From Mesorhizobium tianshanense (GTDB lineage: Bacteria > Pseudomonadota > Alphaproteobacteria > Rhizobiales > Rhizobiaceae), in contig NZ_VLKT01000035.1 of assembly GCF_007830515.1 (NCBI RefSeq), positions 20,756 to 84,755 of the forward strand: DNA of 64,000 bases, read 5' to 3'. A model generated the notes under the pieces. That model made no database searches, was not told the origin of the DNA, and worked only from the letters and a program-made list of their open reading frames with translations. Shown here piece by piece: positions 16,277 through 25,480 of the stretch (position 1 is the first letter of the stretch; each line of letters starts with the position of its first letter). The translations under genes and the position numbers were made by a program.

Positions 16277-16981
16277 TCAGATGAGCTTTCTACGGATGGT
16301 GAGAGCGGCGAGATGGGTCGTCGTGTGCACGTTGAAGCGCTTCTTGGTCTCGGCAAGCTTGACGCGCACGCTGTTATATTTGACGCCCTCCAGATCCGCC
16401 ACTTCCTCCATCGTTTTGCCGACGGCGATCCAGCGAAGATACGTCGCTTCCTTGGGGTCAAGATAGGCAGCCTCTTCGACACTGGGCGTCGCCTGCAGGA
16501 AGGCGATGCGGGCATGGAGCTGGGCGACCGCCGTCGCGGCGGCAACGGCGTCGATCTCCCGGTCGAGCTGGATCGCCAGCTTCTCCGAGGCCAAGGTGAA
16601 CATCGACATCGAACCGTTAGCCGTCTTGACGGGGATGGTGATACCGGAGCGAATCCCGAAATCGGCCGCGTGCGCATAGAACGAGCGCTCGGCTTTTGAA
16701 AGCCGCGGCCTCTCCTGCTCGCCGCTCCACGTGAAGGTCCGCTTCATGGATTTCGCGCGTCCTACGACCGGATCGAGCGCAGAATAGTTTCGTTCGAAGT
16801 ACACGGACTGCCATTTTGCATGATAGTTCGAAATCACAAGCATATGGCCGGGCTGAATGTTGAGATAGGCATAGCCGGCAAAGCCGATCTGTTCAGCCAG
16901 GCCCGCCAGAGCATCCTTGAGGTTGCTTTGATCGCCTTCAATTGCGGTGAGATCAGTCAGCTTATCCAGCCAGTGCTGCAT
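16277..16981 (-). CDS. traR: TraR, LuxR-family quorum-sensing activator
   Basis: A 234-residue protein, exactly the length of Agrobacterium TraR, with the same start MQHWLDKLTDLTAIEGD. The autoinducer domain keeps the ligand-pocket residues in NYHAKW, ALDPVV and FTWSGE and the GIRSGITIP segment. The LuxR helix-turn-helix follows: KEATYLRWIAVGKTMEEVAD and KYNSVRVKL. TraR binds 3-oxo-acyl homoserine lactone and tra boxes to activate tra, trb and rep genes. It converges with traM. The start at 16981 was chosen by homology; an upstream frame exists but does not fit. Confidence 0.96.
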   Translation of the reverse strand: MQHWLDKLTDLTAIEGDQSNLKDALAGLAEQIGFAGYAYLNIQPGHMLVISNYHAKWQSVYFERNYSALDPVVGRAKSMKRTFTWSGEQERPRLSKAERSFYAHAADFGIRSGITIPVKTANGSMSMFTLASEKLAIQLDREIDAVAAATAVAQLHARIAFLQATPSVEEAAYLDPKEATYLRWIAVGKTMEEVADLEGVKYNSVRVKLAETKKRFNVHTTTHLAALTIRRKLI

Positions 16982-17347
16982 TCGTTTTCCTCCATGAACG
17001 CATGGCGATTTCGGTGTGATCCCCCGATGGCCAGTCAAGGCGGCGAGAACGGGCCTTCAACTCCTCATGTGGTGCGCCCGCTACGATCGGTTCGGCAAAG
17101 CGGACCAGCCGTCACAAACCGGATCACTTCGTTCCGACGTAGGGTCGTCCCGGCGTAGGGACATTTGCCATGCTCAGCTCGTATGACCCACGCAACAACC
17201 GTGTTCAGCCCTCTCCAGCGGGTCGCCGGTCATTCGATCCTCTCCCGTGCCGGCCAAAATCGAGTTGATAAATACGTTGATTGAGGACGAAGGCACGATA
17301 GGATACGAAGCCTAGCGAAACGGAACGAAACCAGAGCCTATAAGTCA
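16982..17347. other. Divergent spacer between traR and the RcgA-like gene
   Basis: I see no gene in these 366 bases. The region must hold the traR promoter and that of the 17348 operon. No obvious tra box is present. Confidence 0.4.
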
Positions 17348-18961
17348 TTGTTTAGCAACGGAAAGTTATTTCTCCCTCCGCCGAGAGACGGGAGTGATTT
17401 CAAAGAATTATTCAAAAGATTGGCGGCGGCGGGTGCGGGTCGGCCGTTGGGCAAAGACGGGTTTCCTGCAGGCCCATGGACGCCCGAGCTTCTTGCCGAG
17501 GCGATTTCACAGATTGGTTCCAACCGGGCTGGGGTCGATCTGCGAACGGTGCAGCTTTGGTTTCAAGAGAACGAGAAGGGAATTAGCGCTGCCAACATTC
17601 GTTGGCTGGCGAGGATTTTTGGATGCGATGATCCGGTCGCAACTAGCGAATGGCAGATGGAGCTTAGTGCGGCGCAATCGCGGTTATCGGCCAAGAGACG
17701 AGAATGGAAGAGAGCCGGAAGCAGCGTTGCACAGGAGATTCCAGATACGGCACTGACTGCGACCTTCGATGACGAGACAGACTCCCCGGCAGAGCTGACA
17801 CGGGATACTGACGCCAAGGGGCCGAGGCGGCGTTTTAGTTTGGCGAGGAAATCGGAGGCGTTTTTTAGTCACGGATCTCCCCTGAATTTACCGGCGTCGG
17901 TGTTTGCGGGTGTCACCGCTCTTGGGTTTTTGTCGTATATTACGGGGATTCACAGCGTGACATATGGCCGGGCGGATGGCGTCGTCAAGCAGGTTGGGTT
18001 TCTTTGGACAGCGAATTGGACATTCGTCTTCATGGTGTTTTTGCCACTGTTTTTTGCCTTCGTGACCGAGCTAGTGACCTTTTGGAAAGACGAAGGCCGC
18101 CCAAAGCTTGTAGCGCAGGGCGACAAGATGGAAAGCGACGATGCCTGGGCGCGCAGTGTAGAAGCTTCTTCGTATTCATATTGGGCGGTTTTTTTGATTT
18201 GTGTGCTGTTCGCCGGTCTTTTTCAGTGGATCGGCGTGTGTTTGATCCCGTTGATGCAAGGCGGTGGCAACTATGCGACGGATTGGGGCTCGTTAGCGAT
18301 TGTGCGCCCTGAGGTCATATCGGTGCCGGAAGCGGTCGTATTCACGGGGCTCGCTTACCTATACATGTGCCTGTGCTTTTATCTGTTCTTCGTAGGGCTC
18401 ATTTTGCTTTATACGGTGATCCATGATCTTTGGAGAAATGGAGAAGCAACGAGTAATAGGCCGGAGATGGACTATCAACACGAGCTCAATGAAGCCAGCC
18501 TCAGGGTTATGCGTGGAATTTTTCGGTGTACTGTTTTGGGGGTTCTGATCGCCATAGTCATGAAGGTCCAGAGTGCTTACCTGACATCGCGTGGAGAGAA
18601 TGTTGTGGCTTGGTTGGTCGGCGATATGTCTTCCGCCCTCTATGGGCGCAATGATGTGAGCGCCGGGATCAGCTATCGTAGGCCGACCCATTACAGTAGC
18701 CTTCTTATCGCTATTTCGGCCTGTGTTGTATTTCTGTACGGCTCCATCCGTTTAGGTGTCGAACGTCGGTTCTATATGCCTTTGTGGAGGATGTCAGCGA
18801 TCGTAGCGTTACTCGTGGCTGGCTACTTGCTGATCGATGCATTTGCTGGCTTTTCGATCCTTCTGGGCATTGGAGTGCTGCTCGCGATATACAGCCTGTT
18901 TGATCCAGGGTTTGGTCGATGGCGAGCAAGTGAGTTAGGAAACGATCAGAGTGTATCATAG
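17348..18961 (+). CDS. Multipass membrane protein, RcgA-like putative transporter
   Basis: A 537-residue protein. Residues 1-115 are soluble (DFKELFKRLAAAGAGRPLGK, WTPELLAEAIS, DLRTVQLWFQENEKGISAAN, LARIFGCDDP), resembling a helix-turn-helix with a target-recognition-like helix. A basic/acidic linker follows, then about eight or nine hydrophobic segments from residue 180 to the end. I recall this combination from rhizobial conjugative plasmids annotated RcgA, with an RcgR hydrolase beside it; the names are from memory. The only start I can place is a TTG at 17348 with no clear ribosome site. It overlaps the next gene by 11 bp. Base use is more AT-rich than tra or trb. Confidence 0.6.
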   Translation: MFSNGKLFLPPPRDGSDFKELFKRLAAAGAGRPLGKDGFPAGPWTPELLAEAISQIGSNRAGVDLRTVQLWFQENEKGISAANIRWLARIFGCDDPVATSEWQMELSAAQSRLSAKRREWKRAGSSVAQEIPDTALTATFDDETDSPAELTRDTDAKGPRRRFSLARKSEAFFSHGSPLNLPASVFAGVTALGFLSYITGIHSVTYGRADGVVKQVGFLWTANWTFVFMVFLPLFFAFVTELVTFWKDEGRPKLVAQGDKMESDDAWARSVEASSYSYWAVFLICVLFAGLFQWIGVCLIPLMQGGGNYATDWGSLAIVRPEVISVPEAVVFTGLAYLYMCLCFYLFFVGLILLYTVIHDLWRNGEATSNRPEMDYQHELNEASLRVMRGIFRCTVLGVLIAIVMKVQSAYLTSRGENVVAWLVGDMSSALYGRNDVSAGISYRRPTHYSSLLIAISACVVFLYGSIRLGVERRFYMPLWRMSAIVALLVAGYLLIDAFAGFSILLGIGVLLAIYSLFDPGFGRWRASELGNDQSVS

Positions 18962-19958
18962 TTGGCTTGATCGTTGGGATGAGCGACGGGCGCGACGCGG
19001 TGAGGAAGGGAAGAAACCAACGGATTTCGTCCTTGACGCGGAACGCGCCTTTCCAGGTGCGAAGAAGATAACAAGTATCGAGGAATTCTGTGCCCTTGCG
19101 GACCAAGCCGTGGCTGATCCAGCCTTTTTCGATGAGCCGAGTGTGAGTGATCAGGGTTTTGAAAGGCTAGATGGGTGGCTCAAATTTCCATCGGACATTT
19201 CTACTGATATCGAACAGAACAATGTCGTCTCGGCGAAAATCACAGAAAGCGGGTCGTTCGATCAGGCGATGGTGATTTTTCGCCATTGGAATGCAAGCGC
19301 CCGGAATCGTCAGATTGCCAACTTTTTCTCGCAGCGTGGCATCACGGTTGTCGAGATTGCTATGCCTTATCACTTCGAACGCAGCCGTCCCGGCTCCGTG
19401 CACGCCGACTATATGCTTAGCCCTAATCTCGGTCGAACGATCCAATCTGTAAGGCAGGCAGTGTTGGATGGGCGAAAACTCATACGTTGGTTGAAAAGCG
19501 AAGGCTATCGAGAGATTTCGGTTCTCGGAATGAGCTTAGGTTCCTGGGTTGCGGCCATAGTCGCGGCACACGACTCGGCTGTGTCAAAAGCCTCGTTGTT
19601 TCTGACGGCGGGGAGTCTAGCGGATATGGTTTGGACGGGCCGGGCGACACGATCGATACGCGATAGCCTTGAGCCTGAGATTGAGCTGACCGATCTCAGA
19701 AGGGCCTGGGGTCCACTTAACTTGGAGAATTACGCGCATAGTTTGGCACGGCCTGATCTCGATCTTCAGGTTGTGTTGGCTAAGAGAGACAAAGTGGTGT
19801 TGCCAGAGCTGTCGGAGAGGTTCATGCAGAGGCTGAAGGACGCCGGGGCTAGGCCAAATATTTTGGAATTAAACTGTGGTCACTATTCGCTCGCCATGCC
19901 GCCTTACATCTTGTTGGCCGGTTTGAGCTTGAAGCGGTTACTAAGGCGCGGCCGTTGA
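18951..19958 (+). CDS. Alpha/beta hydrolase, RcgR-like putative lactone hydrolase
   Basis: A 335-residue protein. The nucleophile elbow is GMSLGSW in the middle, preceded by the helix REISVLGM; an Asp candidate lies in LAKRDKVVLPE and a His in NCGHYSLAM near the end, completing an alpha/beta hydrolase triad. It is co-translated with the upstream membrane gene (GTG start inside its last codons). I recall NCBI describing similar proteins as RcgR-family putative quorum lactone hydrolases; activity on acyl-homoserine lactones is not shown by the sequence. Adjacency to traR fits a role in signal turnover. Confidence 0.65.
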   Translation: MYHSWLDRWDERRARRGEEGKKPTDFVLDAERAFPGAKKITSIEEFCALADQAVADPAFFDEPSVSDQGFERLDGWLKFPSDISTDIEQNNVVSAKITESGSFDQAMVIFRHWNASARNRQIANFFSQRGITVVEIAMPYHFERSRPGSVHADYMLSPNLGRTIQSVRQAVLDGRKLIRWLKSEGYREISVLGMSLGSWVAAIVAAHDSAVSKASLFLTAGSLADMVWTGRATRSIRDSLEPEIELTDLRRAWGPLNLENYAHSLARPDLDLQVVLAKRDKVVLPELSERFMQRLKDAGARPNILELNCGHYSLAMPPYILLAGLSLKRLLRRGR

Positions 19959-19997
19959 GCGGTTTCTGTCGTCTGCTGACAAGTCGGCCCGGCGAGC

Positions 19998-20376
19998 ATG
20001 AGTTTGGCGCATGCATTGGCCCATTCCCGAGCAGGGACGATGGCTAAAGAGCTAAAGCAGGTGCTTACCGGCTATTATGCGTATCACGCCGTACCGACCA
20101 ACTTCCGGTCGCTCGGTGCCTTTCGCGACCACACCATCCGGCTCTGGGCCCAGACGCTTCGGCGGAGGAGCCAGAGAGAGATCGCTTGATCTGGGAGCGA
20201 ATGATACGGCTAGCCAATGATTGGCTCCCACGACCGCGTATCCTTCATCCTTGGCCGCGTGTACGCTTTGCCCCCGAGGTAGGAGCCGGATGCGTAATGT
20301 GGCTTCGGTAGAGATGTGGCGTCGGCCGCCGCCGGCCAGAGGCGGCAGGCCGGTGAGGATGCCGAGCGCCACATAA
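19998..20376 (+). pseudogene. Group II intron reverse transcriptase/maturase, C-terminal remnant
   Basis: The frame from about 20010 reads LTGYYAYHAVPTNFRSLGAF and RLWAQTLRRRSQRE, the C-terminal thumb/maturase signature of group II intron proteins. A frameshift follows in an AGAGAGAG run at 20171-20180. The homology resumes in another frame as RLIWERMIRLANDWLPRPRI and LHPWPRVRFA. The N-terminal RT domains are missing, so this is a dead fragment. No intact domain V hairpin was found downstream. Confidence 0.75.
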
Positions 20377-20426
20377 CAAACTGGATATAGGTGATCGGAT
20401 TTCCCACCTCACTGGAGATCCGAGGC

Positions 20427-20624
20427 ATGTTCGAGGACTTATTCAACTACCCGAAGGTCGTAGCGCGTCACCATGACGGGCCCGAGGCCTCGAAGCGGCT
20501 GCGCTATCCCAAGCATCTCGCCGATCAGCGTGCGGCTCGTGAGACTTTGCTGCGCACGGCCCGCGAGCTGCTGGTCATTGCGGAACGGCTGGACCTGTCC
20601 GGCGGCAGGTGCGTCAGGCTGTGA
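20427..20624 (+). pseudogene. Truncated N-terminus resembling a site-specific integrase
   Basis: A 65-residue frame starting MFEDLFNYPKVVARHHDGP and containing RAARETLLRTARELLVIAER, reminiscent of the SAM-like N-terminal domain of plasmid tyrosine recombinases. It stops before any catalytic domain. Assignment by pattern only; it could instead be an unrelated small protein. Confidence 0.4.
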
Positions 20625-20745
20625 ACCGGCGCCACAGCGTGACCCCACCCGCCACTGAGATTTCAATGCGTTACCGTGCCGATCGGCGCGGAAACCCCAC
20701 GCCGATTGACATCGACCGAGGCCGCTCCGCCATCACATCCCGTCG

Positions 20746-22065
20746 TCAACCTTTGTAGATGCCCGGAAAAACTACGTCCTGATCGACGAGCACATTGAAC
20801 TTATAGCCAGGGCGGATCTCGAGCGTCGGCTGCACGTCCATGTTTCTTTGAATGGTTCGATCGGCAACACGCCCAAATGTCTCGGCGAAGTTTCGTCTTG
20901 CGGCATCCGAGGCCGTGTCCTGCGTGGCGAGCGCCGAGCTCTGCGGGACAGCCACGTCGATGCCCGTGCCGATCAGCGCGATGAGGATGGCTGAACCGAA
21001 GGTCTGAAGCCACTTCCGGTCGACCTTGTCGCGGTAGCCGCTATAACCTTGAGCATCAGTGCCGGCCATACCGCCGATCTGGAGCGTAGACCCATTCGGG
21101 AAGATGATGTCCGTCCAGACGACAAGCACGCGGCTCTGGCCGAACGACACCTTGCTGTCGTAGCGTCCGAACAGCTTTGTTCCCTGCGGGATCAAAAGGC
21201 GATGTCCAGTTGCTGAATCATAGACGTTCTGGCTCACCTGGGCAGTGATGCGACCGGGAAGGTCGGAGTTGATGCCGGTGATCAATGTCGCGGGAATAAC
21301 CGAACCACGCTTGAGCTCATAAGGCGATTGCCGCGGGACAACACGGTTCGGAAGGTAGCCGAGTTCCTTGAGATCCGCGTTGAAGAAGTCCTCCTTGGCG
21401 CGCTGGCCGTTCGGATCGGGGTCTACGCCGCCGAGACCAGCGCGCAGAGCTGCCGCATATAGGTCGGATGCTGCGCCAGGCGTCGTCGCGGTGGAAATTC
21501 CGTTCGTCGTCGTGGCGGCCGCAGCGGTCGTGTCCCCTCCCCGCCCGTCGAACTTGCCGCGGTCGACCGCGATCGGCGAGTCATAGGCCGCGTCATTAGC
21601 CTGAAGCCGGGCCATCCTCTGGCGATGCCGCTCCCGGAGATATTGTTCTTCCTGCTCTCGCTGCAGGCGGGCGCGCCAGACCTGTTCGGATTCCAGCTCC
21701 TGTGCCGGCCGTGCCTCTTCCCTGCGGCCCGGCTGTGGCGTGAACGGGTTGACGGAGCGCTCCTCACCTTGTGTCTCAACAGGTGTCGGCTGCAGCGTCG
21801 TCGTTTGCTGTGGTTCTCCGATGATGGCGTCGCCTACACCTCGCTTGAGCTGATCCGCGAAAGTCGACGCCGGATTGCCAGAACCGTCGCCCGGGCCGGA
21901 ATTCTGGCGGACGAGCAGGCCGCGCGACGTGAGACCGTAGAAGATCACGCCGAGGAAGGCGATGACGAGCACGATCACCATGATGATCGGCAGTCGATTG
22001 ATGCGGCGGATGCCAGCCTCTGTTTCCGCGCTCGGCGCACCGCCGAGTTTAAGAGATTGCACCAT
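20746..22065 (-). CDS. trbI: TrbI, VirB10-like T4SS core-complex protein
   Basis: A 439-residue protein with a cytoplasmic N-terminus, one membrane helix (INRLPIIMVIVLVIAFLGVI), a proline- and glutamate-rich periplasmic linker (about 60-190, with EEQYLRERHRQRMARL), and a C-terminal VirB10 beta-barrel with ELKRGSVIPATLITGINSDL, LLIPQGTKLFGRYDS and QPTLEIRPGYKFNVLVDQDV. It spans both membranes in the T4SS core. Last gene of the trb operon, 10 bp after trbH. Complete in length. Confidence 0.96.
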   Translation of the reverse strand: MVQSLKLGGAPSAETEAGIRRINRLPIIMVIVLVIAFLGVIFYGLTSRGLLVRQNSGPGDGSGNPASTFADQLKRGVGDAIIGEPQQTTTLQPTPVETQGEERSVNPFTPQPGRREEARPAQELESEQVWRARLQREQEEQYLRERHRQRMARLQANDAAYDSPIAVDRGKFDGRGGDTTAAAATTTNGISTATTPGAASDLYAAALRAGLGGVDPDPNGQRAKEDFFNADLKELGYLPNRVVPRQSPYELKRGSVIPATLITGINSDLPGRITAQVSQNVYDSATGHRLLIPQGTKLFGRYDSKVSFGQSRVLVVWTDIIFPNGSTLQIGGMAGTDAQGYSGYRDKVDRKWLQTFGSAILIALIGTGIDVAVPQSSALATQDTASDAARRNFAETFGRVADRTIQRNMDVQPTLEIRPGYKFNVLVDQDVVFPGIYKG

Positions 22066-22074
22066 GGCTCCCTC

Positions 22075-22533
22075 CTACCCGCGATGCATCACGGAGAGCG
22101 GGCTCGCCGGCGAAGCGCCCGTCGTAGTTACCTCAAAGGCACGACCGAGCTCGACACCGCTCGTCGACAGCCGCGCGAGGATCTGGCCCTCGAACGGCTC
22201 GACAACATAGGCAAGCGGGAGGATCGTCGTGCCGCTGTCGGTCGTCTGGTCGGTGACGACCGCGTATCCCCACCCTTTGAGGGCCACCTCCAGAGCTTGC
22301 CCGAAGGGCGAACCATCCTGCTTCAACGCGATGGTTCCGGTGCCCGGCCCGACGTGCTCGGCAAGGCGGCTCACCATATCGCCGGCGATCGAACTTGCGG
22401 CCGGGCCGGAGATGTCGGCTGGCGCGTTGCTGGCGACGAGGCCGTCCGAGCCAAGGCTCTGGCAACTGGAAAGGAAAACCGCGAGCGCAGCCACGATGGC
22501 GAGGGAGCGAAACGAGCGGGAAATCGACATCAT
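22075..22533 (-). CDS. trbH: TrbH lipoprotein of the T4SS
   Basis: A 152-residue protein with a signal peptide and lipobox (AVFLSSC, Cys24), then a Gly/Ser-rich mature part containing GTGTIALKQDGSPFGQALEV and LPLAYVVEPFEGQILARLS. This fits TrbH of Ti-type plasmids, the VirB7-like outer-membrane lipoprotein of the core complex. The ATG overlaps the trbG stop (ATGA). Confidence 0.9.
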   Translation of the reverse strand: MMSISRSFRSLAIVAALAVFLSSCQSLGSDGLVASNAPADISGPAASSIAGDMVSRLAEHVGPGTGTIALKQDGSPFGQALEVALKGWGYAVVTDQTTDSGTTILPLAYVVEPFEGQILARLSTSGVELGRAFEVTTTGASPASPLSVMHRG

Positions 22534-23381
22534 CGCCCTCCCCGCCGGATCGTGACCTTCTCCTGTTTCCAGCCGACGCCGGAGACGAGTACCGCCTTGT
22601 CGACATGATAGTCGACGATCATCATGTCGTTCTTCATGCGATAATTGACGATGCGGTTCTGGCCGCCGGAGACGACGAACAGGACCGGCGCGTCCTGGCC
22701 GGAGATCGAGCGTGGAAACTGGATGTAGGTCTTGATGCCATCGCTATAGACGCGGCTGGGCCGCCATCTTGTGCTGCCCGAAATCGAATAGCCGAACTGC
22801 AGCTGCTCGGCTGGAATCCCGGCGCCAGGGATCGCGATCGCTTCCATGCGGGCGTTGACGTCGGCGAGCTTCCTCGACACGTCCTCGGGATATTCAAAAC
22901 CGATGCGCGCCATGTACTGCGTCTGATGCGACTTAAGCTGAATGTGATAGGTGCGTCGAGAAGTCGTCACCACCATCGAGGTGATGAGGCCGGGCTCCGA
23001 TGGCTTGACGATCAGGTGGATCGCCTGGCCGCCGGCGGCACCGGAGGTCGCGGGCTCGACTTTCCAGCGTACCGTGTCGCCGACGAGAACATCGCGCACA
23101 GCCTCGCCGGCCTCAAGCTCGATGTCGCACACCTGAAGCGGCGAGCATACGACCGAGGGCTGGATCTCGCCGTAGAGAAAGACGACCTTTCCGTCCGCGC
23201 CTTTCGTGACGAGGCCGCGCGATCCACGCCACTGGCCGGAAATCCCGATACCCTTCGCCTCATTGGCAGTCACTCCATCGGCGAGGGCTTCCGAAGAGAG
23301 GAGGAAGGGCGACGCCATCGTCGTGGATACGATCACGACGGCGTTCAGCGTGGCCCGGGCTATTTTGGTTCTGAAGTTCAT
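22530..23381 (-). CDS. trbG: TrbG, VirB9-like T4SS core-complex protein
   Basis: A 283-residue exported protein with a signal peptide (VVIVSTTMASPFLLSSEALA) and the VirB9 beta-sandwich domains: FLYGEIQPSVVCSPLQVCDI, TVRWKVEPATSG, RTYHIQLKSHQTQYMARIGF and PVLFVVSGGQNRIVNYRMKN. It forms the outer-membrane ring with TrbH and TrbI. The start at 23381 is chosen because it gives a proper signal peptide. Sixteen bases separate it from trbF. Confidence 0.95.
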   Translation of the reverse strand: MNFRTKIARATLNAVVIVSTTMASPFLLSSEALADGVTANEAKGIGISGQWRGSRGLVTKGADGKVVFLYGEIQPSVVCSPLQVCDIELEAGEAVRDVLVGDTVRWKVEPATSGAAGGQAIHLIVKPSEPGLITSMVVTTSRRTYHIQLKSHQTQYMARIGFEYPEDVSRKLADVNARMEAIAIPGAGIPAEQLQFGYSISGSTRWRPSRVYSDGIKTYIQFPRSISGQDAPVLFVVSGGQNRIVNYRMKNDMMIVDYHVDKAVLVSGVGWKQEKVTIRRGGR

Positions 23382-23397
23382 ATGCGGGGCATGCCTT

Positions 23398-24078
23398 TCA
23401 AAGCTGCGCAGTCCAGTCGAAATCGCGCAGATACAGACCGATCGGGTTGAAACGGATAATGGCCTCGTCCTGCGGAGGCGTAAGCGTGACGGTGGCAACG
23501 CCGCGGAACCGCCGAACGGCGGTCTCCTTGCCCTTGCGGTCGCGTTCGAACTCGGTCCAGTCGATCTGGTAGCTCTGGTTGGACAGCGCGACGATGTTGT
23601 TCACCTCGATGGCGACCGTCGCGGTCTTCGCCTTCTCGAACGGCGAGGAGGAGCGGAACCAGGCGTTGACCTTTTCGGTGGCCGGATCGGAGGTTCTCAG
23701 ATGCGAATAGGTGCGATCGATATACTGCTTCTGCACGACCGCATCCGGCGTCACGCTCCGAAAGTTCGAGACGAAGCTGCCGAGCGTTGCCCTGACGACG
23801 CGGGGATCGGCATACTCGATCTGTTCCGGAAAGCCGGCGCTCGAGGCGGTGCCGAGCTTGTCGACCTCGACGACGTACGGCACCAGCTTGACTTGCGTGC
23901 TCTGGAAGAGCGCGTAGGAAAAGCCGATTACCGCCATGGACATCCCGGCGATGCCGACAAGGCGCCAGGCGGCGGCGGCCTTGACATAGGAGCCATAGCG
24001 TTCGTTCCACTCCTGTCGGGCGGCAAGATAGGGGTTTTCGGGCGGGTTGCCTGAGGCCATGCCGAGCGGTTTCCTCAC
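23398..24078 (-). CDS. trbF: TrbF, VirB8-like T4SS inner-membrane protein
   Basis: A 226-residue bitopic protein: a short cytoplasmic N-terminus (NPPENPYLAARQEWNERYGS), one helix (RLVGIAGMSMAVIGFSYALF), and a periplasmic VirB8 NTF2-like domain with VPYVVEVDKLG, VVQKQYIDRTYSHLRT and YQIDWTEFERDRKGKE. TrbF nucleates the T4SS at the inner membrane. The GTG start overlaps the trbL stop by 4 bp (GTGA), typical of tight coupling in this operon. An ATG at 24060 is an alternative. Confidence 0.95.
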   Translation of the reverse strand: MRKPLGMASGNPPENPYLAARQEWNERYGSYVKAAAAWRLVGIAGMSMAVIGFSYALFQSTQVKLVPYVVEVDKLGTASSAGFPEQIEYADPRVVRATLGSFVSNFRSVTPDAVVQKQYIDRTYSHLRTSDPATEKVNAWFRSSSPFEKAKTATVAIEVNNIVALSNQSYQIDWTEFERDRKGKETAVRRFRGVATVTLTPPQDEAIIRFNPIGLYLRDFDWTAQL

Positions 24079-25274
24079 TTACTGTCGTCGATCGGCGGCA
24101 GCACAGGCCGAGAGGATGTGCGCCCGCCCGATTGCCTGCTCTGGTCGAGCTTGGCATTGGCAAGCCCCAGGAGAGAGCCCGCATAGGCTCCGGGCGAGGC
24201 GATCGCCTTTTCTTTTGCCGCCGAGCCGGCGGCCCATCCGGCGCTGCCGATGCTTGACGCCATGCCACGAAGTGCAGCACCCGCCATGGACGACCCGCCA
24301 GCTCGTGCGTCGCTCGCCGTCTGCGCGCCCCTGGACGCGGCGCTCGCGCCGAGGAAGGCGCCGCCGGCGGCAAAGGTTGCGGCCTGCGCGCCGTGCCGGA
24401 TCGCTTCCATGCCGCCGGCGATGGACGCGCCCTGGACCACGCCCTGCATGATCGGGGGGACGTACATGGCGATGACGAACACGACGACCGAAATGCCTGC
24501 GATGGCGAGCGTGGTGATGAACTGGTCGGAGGTCGCGGTCGGCGCCTCGGCCAGGCCGAGCAGGATGTCCGAGCCGATCTTGGCGATCATCACGAGCGCC
24601 ATCAACTTCATGCCGACGGAAAACGCGTAGACCAGATACCGGACGGCGAAGTCCTTGGTGTAGGAGGAGCCTCCCAGTCCAAGCATGATCATCCCGGCCA
24701 GAAGTCCGACATACATCTCTACCATGACGGCCACGAAGATCGCGGCGACCAGAGAGAACGAGACGACGACAACGACCATTGCGAAGACCGCGGCGATGGC
24801 GAGCGCGTTGTCCTCGAACAGGCCGAACTTCGCCTGTTCGGACATCTTGGAGGCGACACGAATGCCGGCATCAAAAATGTTGGCGGGCGAAGCCGAGCCG
24901 CCGCCGGCCCCGATCTGGAACAGGCTGTCCACCACGGCTTTGGCAAAGGCAGGTCCCTGATCGAGGATGAAGGCGAAGAGGCCGATGAACATGATCCGGC
25001 GCACCAGCTCGGCGAACCACGCGTCGAGGCTGGCCGCGTTAATCGCCAGCCAGACCGCGGCGATCCCGACTTCGATGCTGGCGAGAAGCCAGAACAGGGA
25101 GCGTGCCGCGTCCATCACCGTCGTCTCCCAGCCCTTTGCGGCGGTGACGACCTGGTTCTCCAGTGTTGTCAGGACCGAACCTTGCTGTGCAAGCGCCGGC
25201 GCGCTCGCGAGCAGCACGATGGCGATCACGATGAAGGCCGTTTCGAGCGCGCGGGAGGGATGGACAATCACCAT
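24075..25274 (-). CDS. trbL: TrbL, VirB6-like polytopic T4SS protein
   Basis: A 399-residue protein with a signal-like N-terminus (AFIVIAIVLLASAPALAQ), at least five membrane segments between residues 60 and 280, and a C-terminal Ala/Gly/Ser-rich cytoplasmic tail (from about 300, GGAFLGASAASRGAQTAS). This is the TrbL layout. It forms the inner-membrane part of the channel. The ATG overlaps trbK by 7 bp. Confidence 0.93.
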   Translation of the reverse strand: MVIVHPSRALETAFIVIAIVLLASAPALAQQGSVLTTLENQVVTAAKGWETTVMDAARSLFWLLASIEVGIAAVWLAINAASLDAWFAELVRRIMFIGLFAFILDQGPAFAKAVVDSLFQIGAGGGSASPANIFDAGIRVASKMSEQAKFGLFEDNALAIAAVFAMVVVVVSFSLVAAIFVAVMVEMYVGLLAGMIMLGLGGSSYTKDFAVRYLVYAFSVGMKLMALVMIAKIGSDILLGLAEAPTATSDQFITTLAIAGISVVVFVIAMYVPPIMQGVVQGASIAGGMEAIRHGAQAATFAAGGAFLGASAASRGAQTASDARAGGSSMAGAALRGMASSIGSAGWAAGSAAKEKAIASPGAYAGSLLGLANAKLDQSRQSGGRTSSRPVLPPIDDSK

Positions 25275-25480
25275 CGCGGTTTCATCTCCTGCCCGCCGCG
25301 CACATCGCGATCCGGATCGCCGCCGAAAAAGCGCTCCCGGTGCTCGCGCTGCGCCGCGCCCGGCGCCGCCGCCGGCGTTTCAGTCGTGGCGTCCGGTTGC
25401 ACGACCACCCAAATCATCATGCCGGCCCCGAAGGCGACGATGCCCGCCACTGCGACCGCGATGAGGATGCGCGGGCTCAC
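25268..25480 (-). CDS. trbK: TrbK, small entry-exclusion-type protein
   Basis: A 70-residue protein with one N-terminal hydrophobic segment (ILIAVAVAGIVAFGAGMMIW) and a short periplasmic tail rich in Pro, Ala and Arg, ending RGGQEMKPRW. Position between trbJ and trbL and size match TrbK. TrbK of IncP plasmids is a lipoprotein for entry exclusion; no lipobox cysteine is visible here, so that role is inferred from position. GTG start overlapping the trbJ stop. The TrbJ C-terminus ends similarly (GQTMEPRW), a curious shared tail. Confidence 0.85.
   Translation of the reverse strand: MSPRILIAVAVAGIVAFGAGMMIWVVVQPDATTETPAAAPGAAQREHRERFFGGDPDRDVRGGQEMKPRW

Noticed and set aside
21625..22608. Plus-strand frame opposite trbI/trbH
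   Set aside because: Antisense shadow of two well-supported trb genes; GC-rich third positions keep such frames open.
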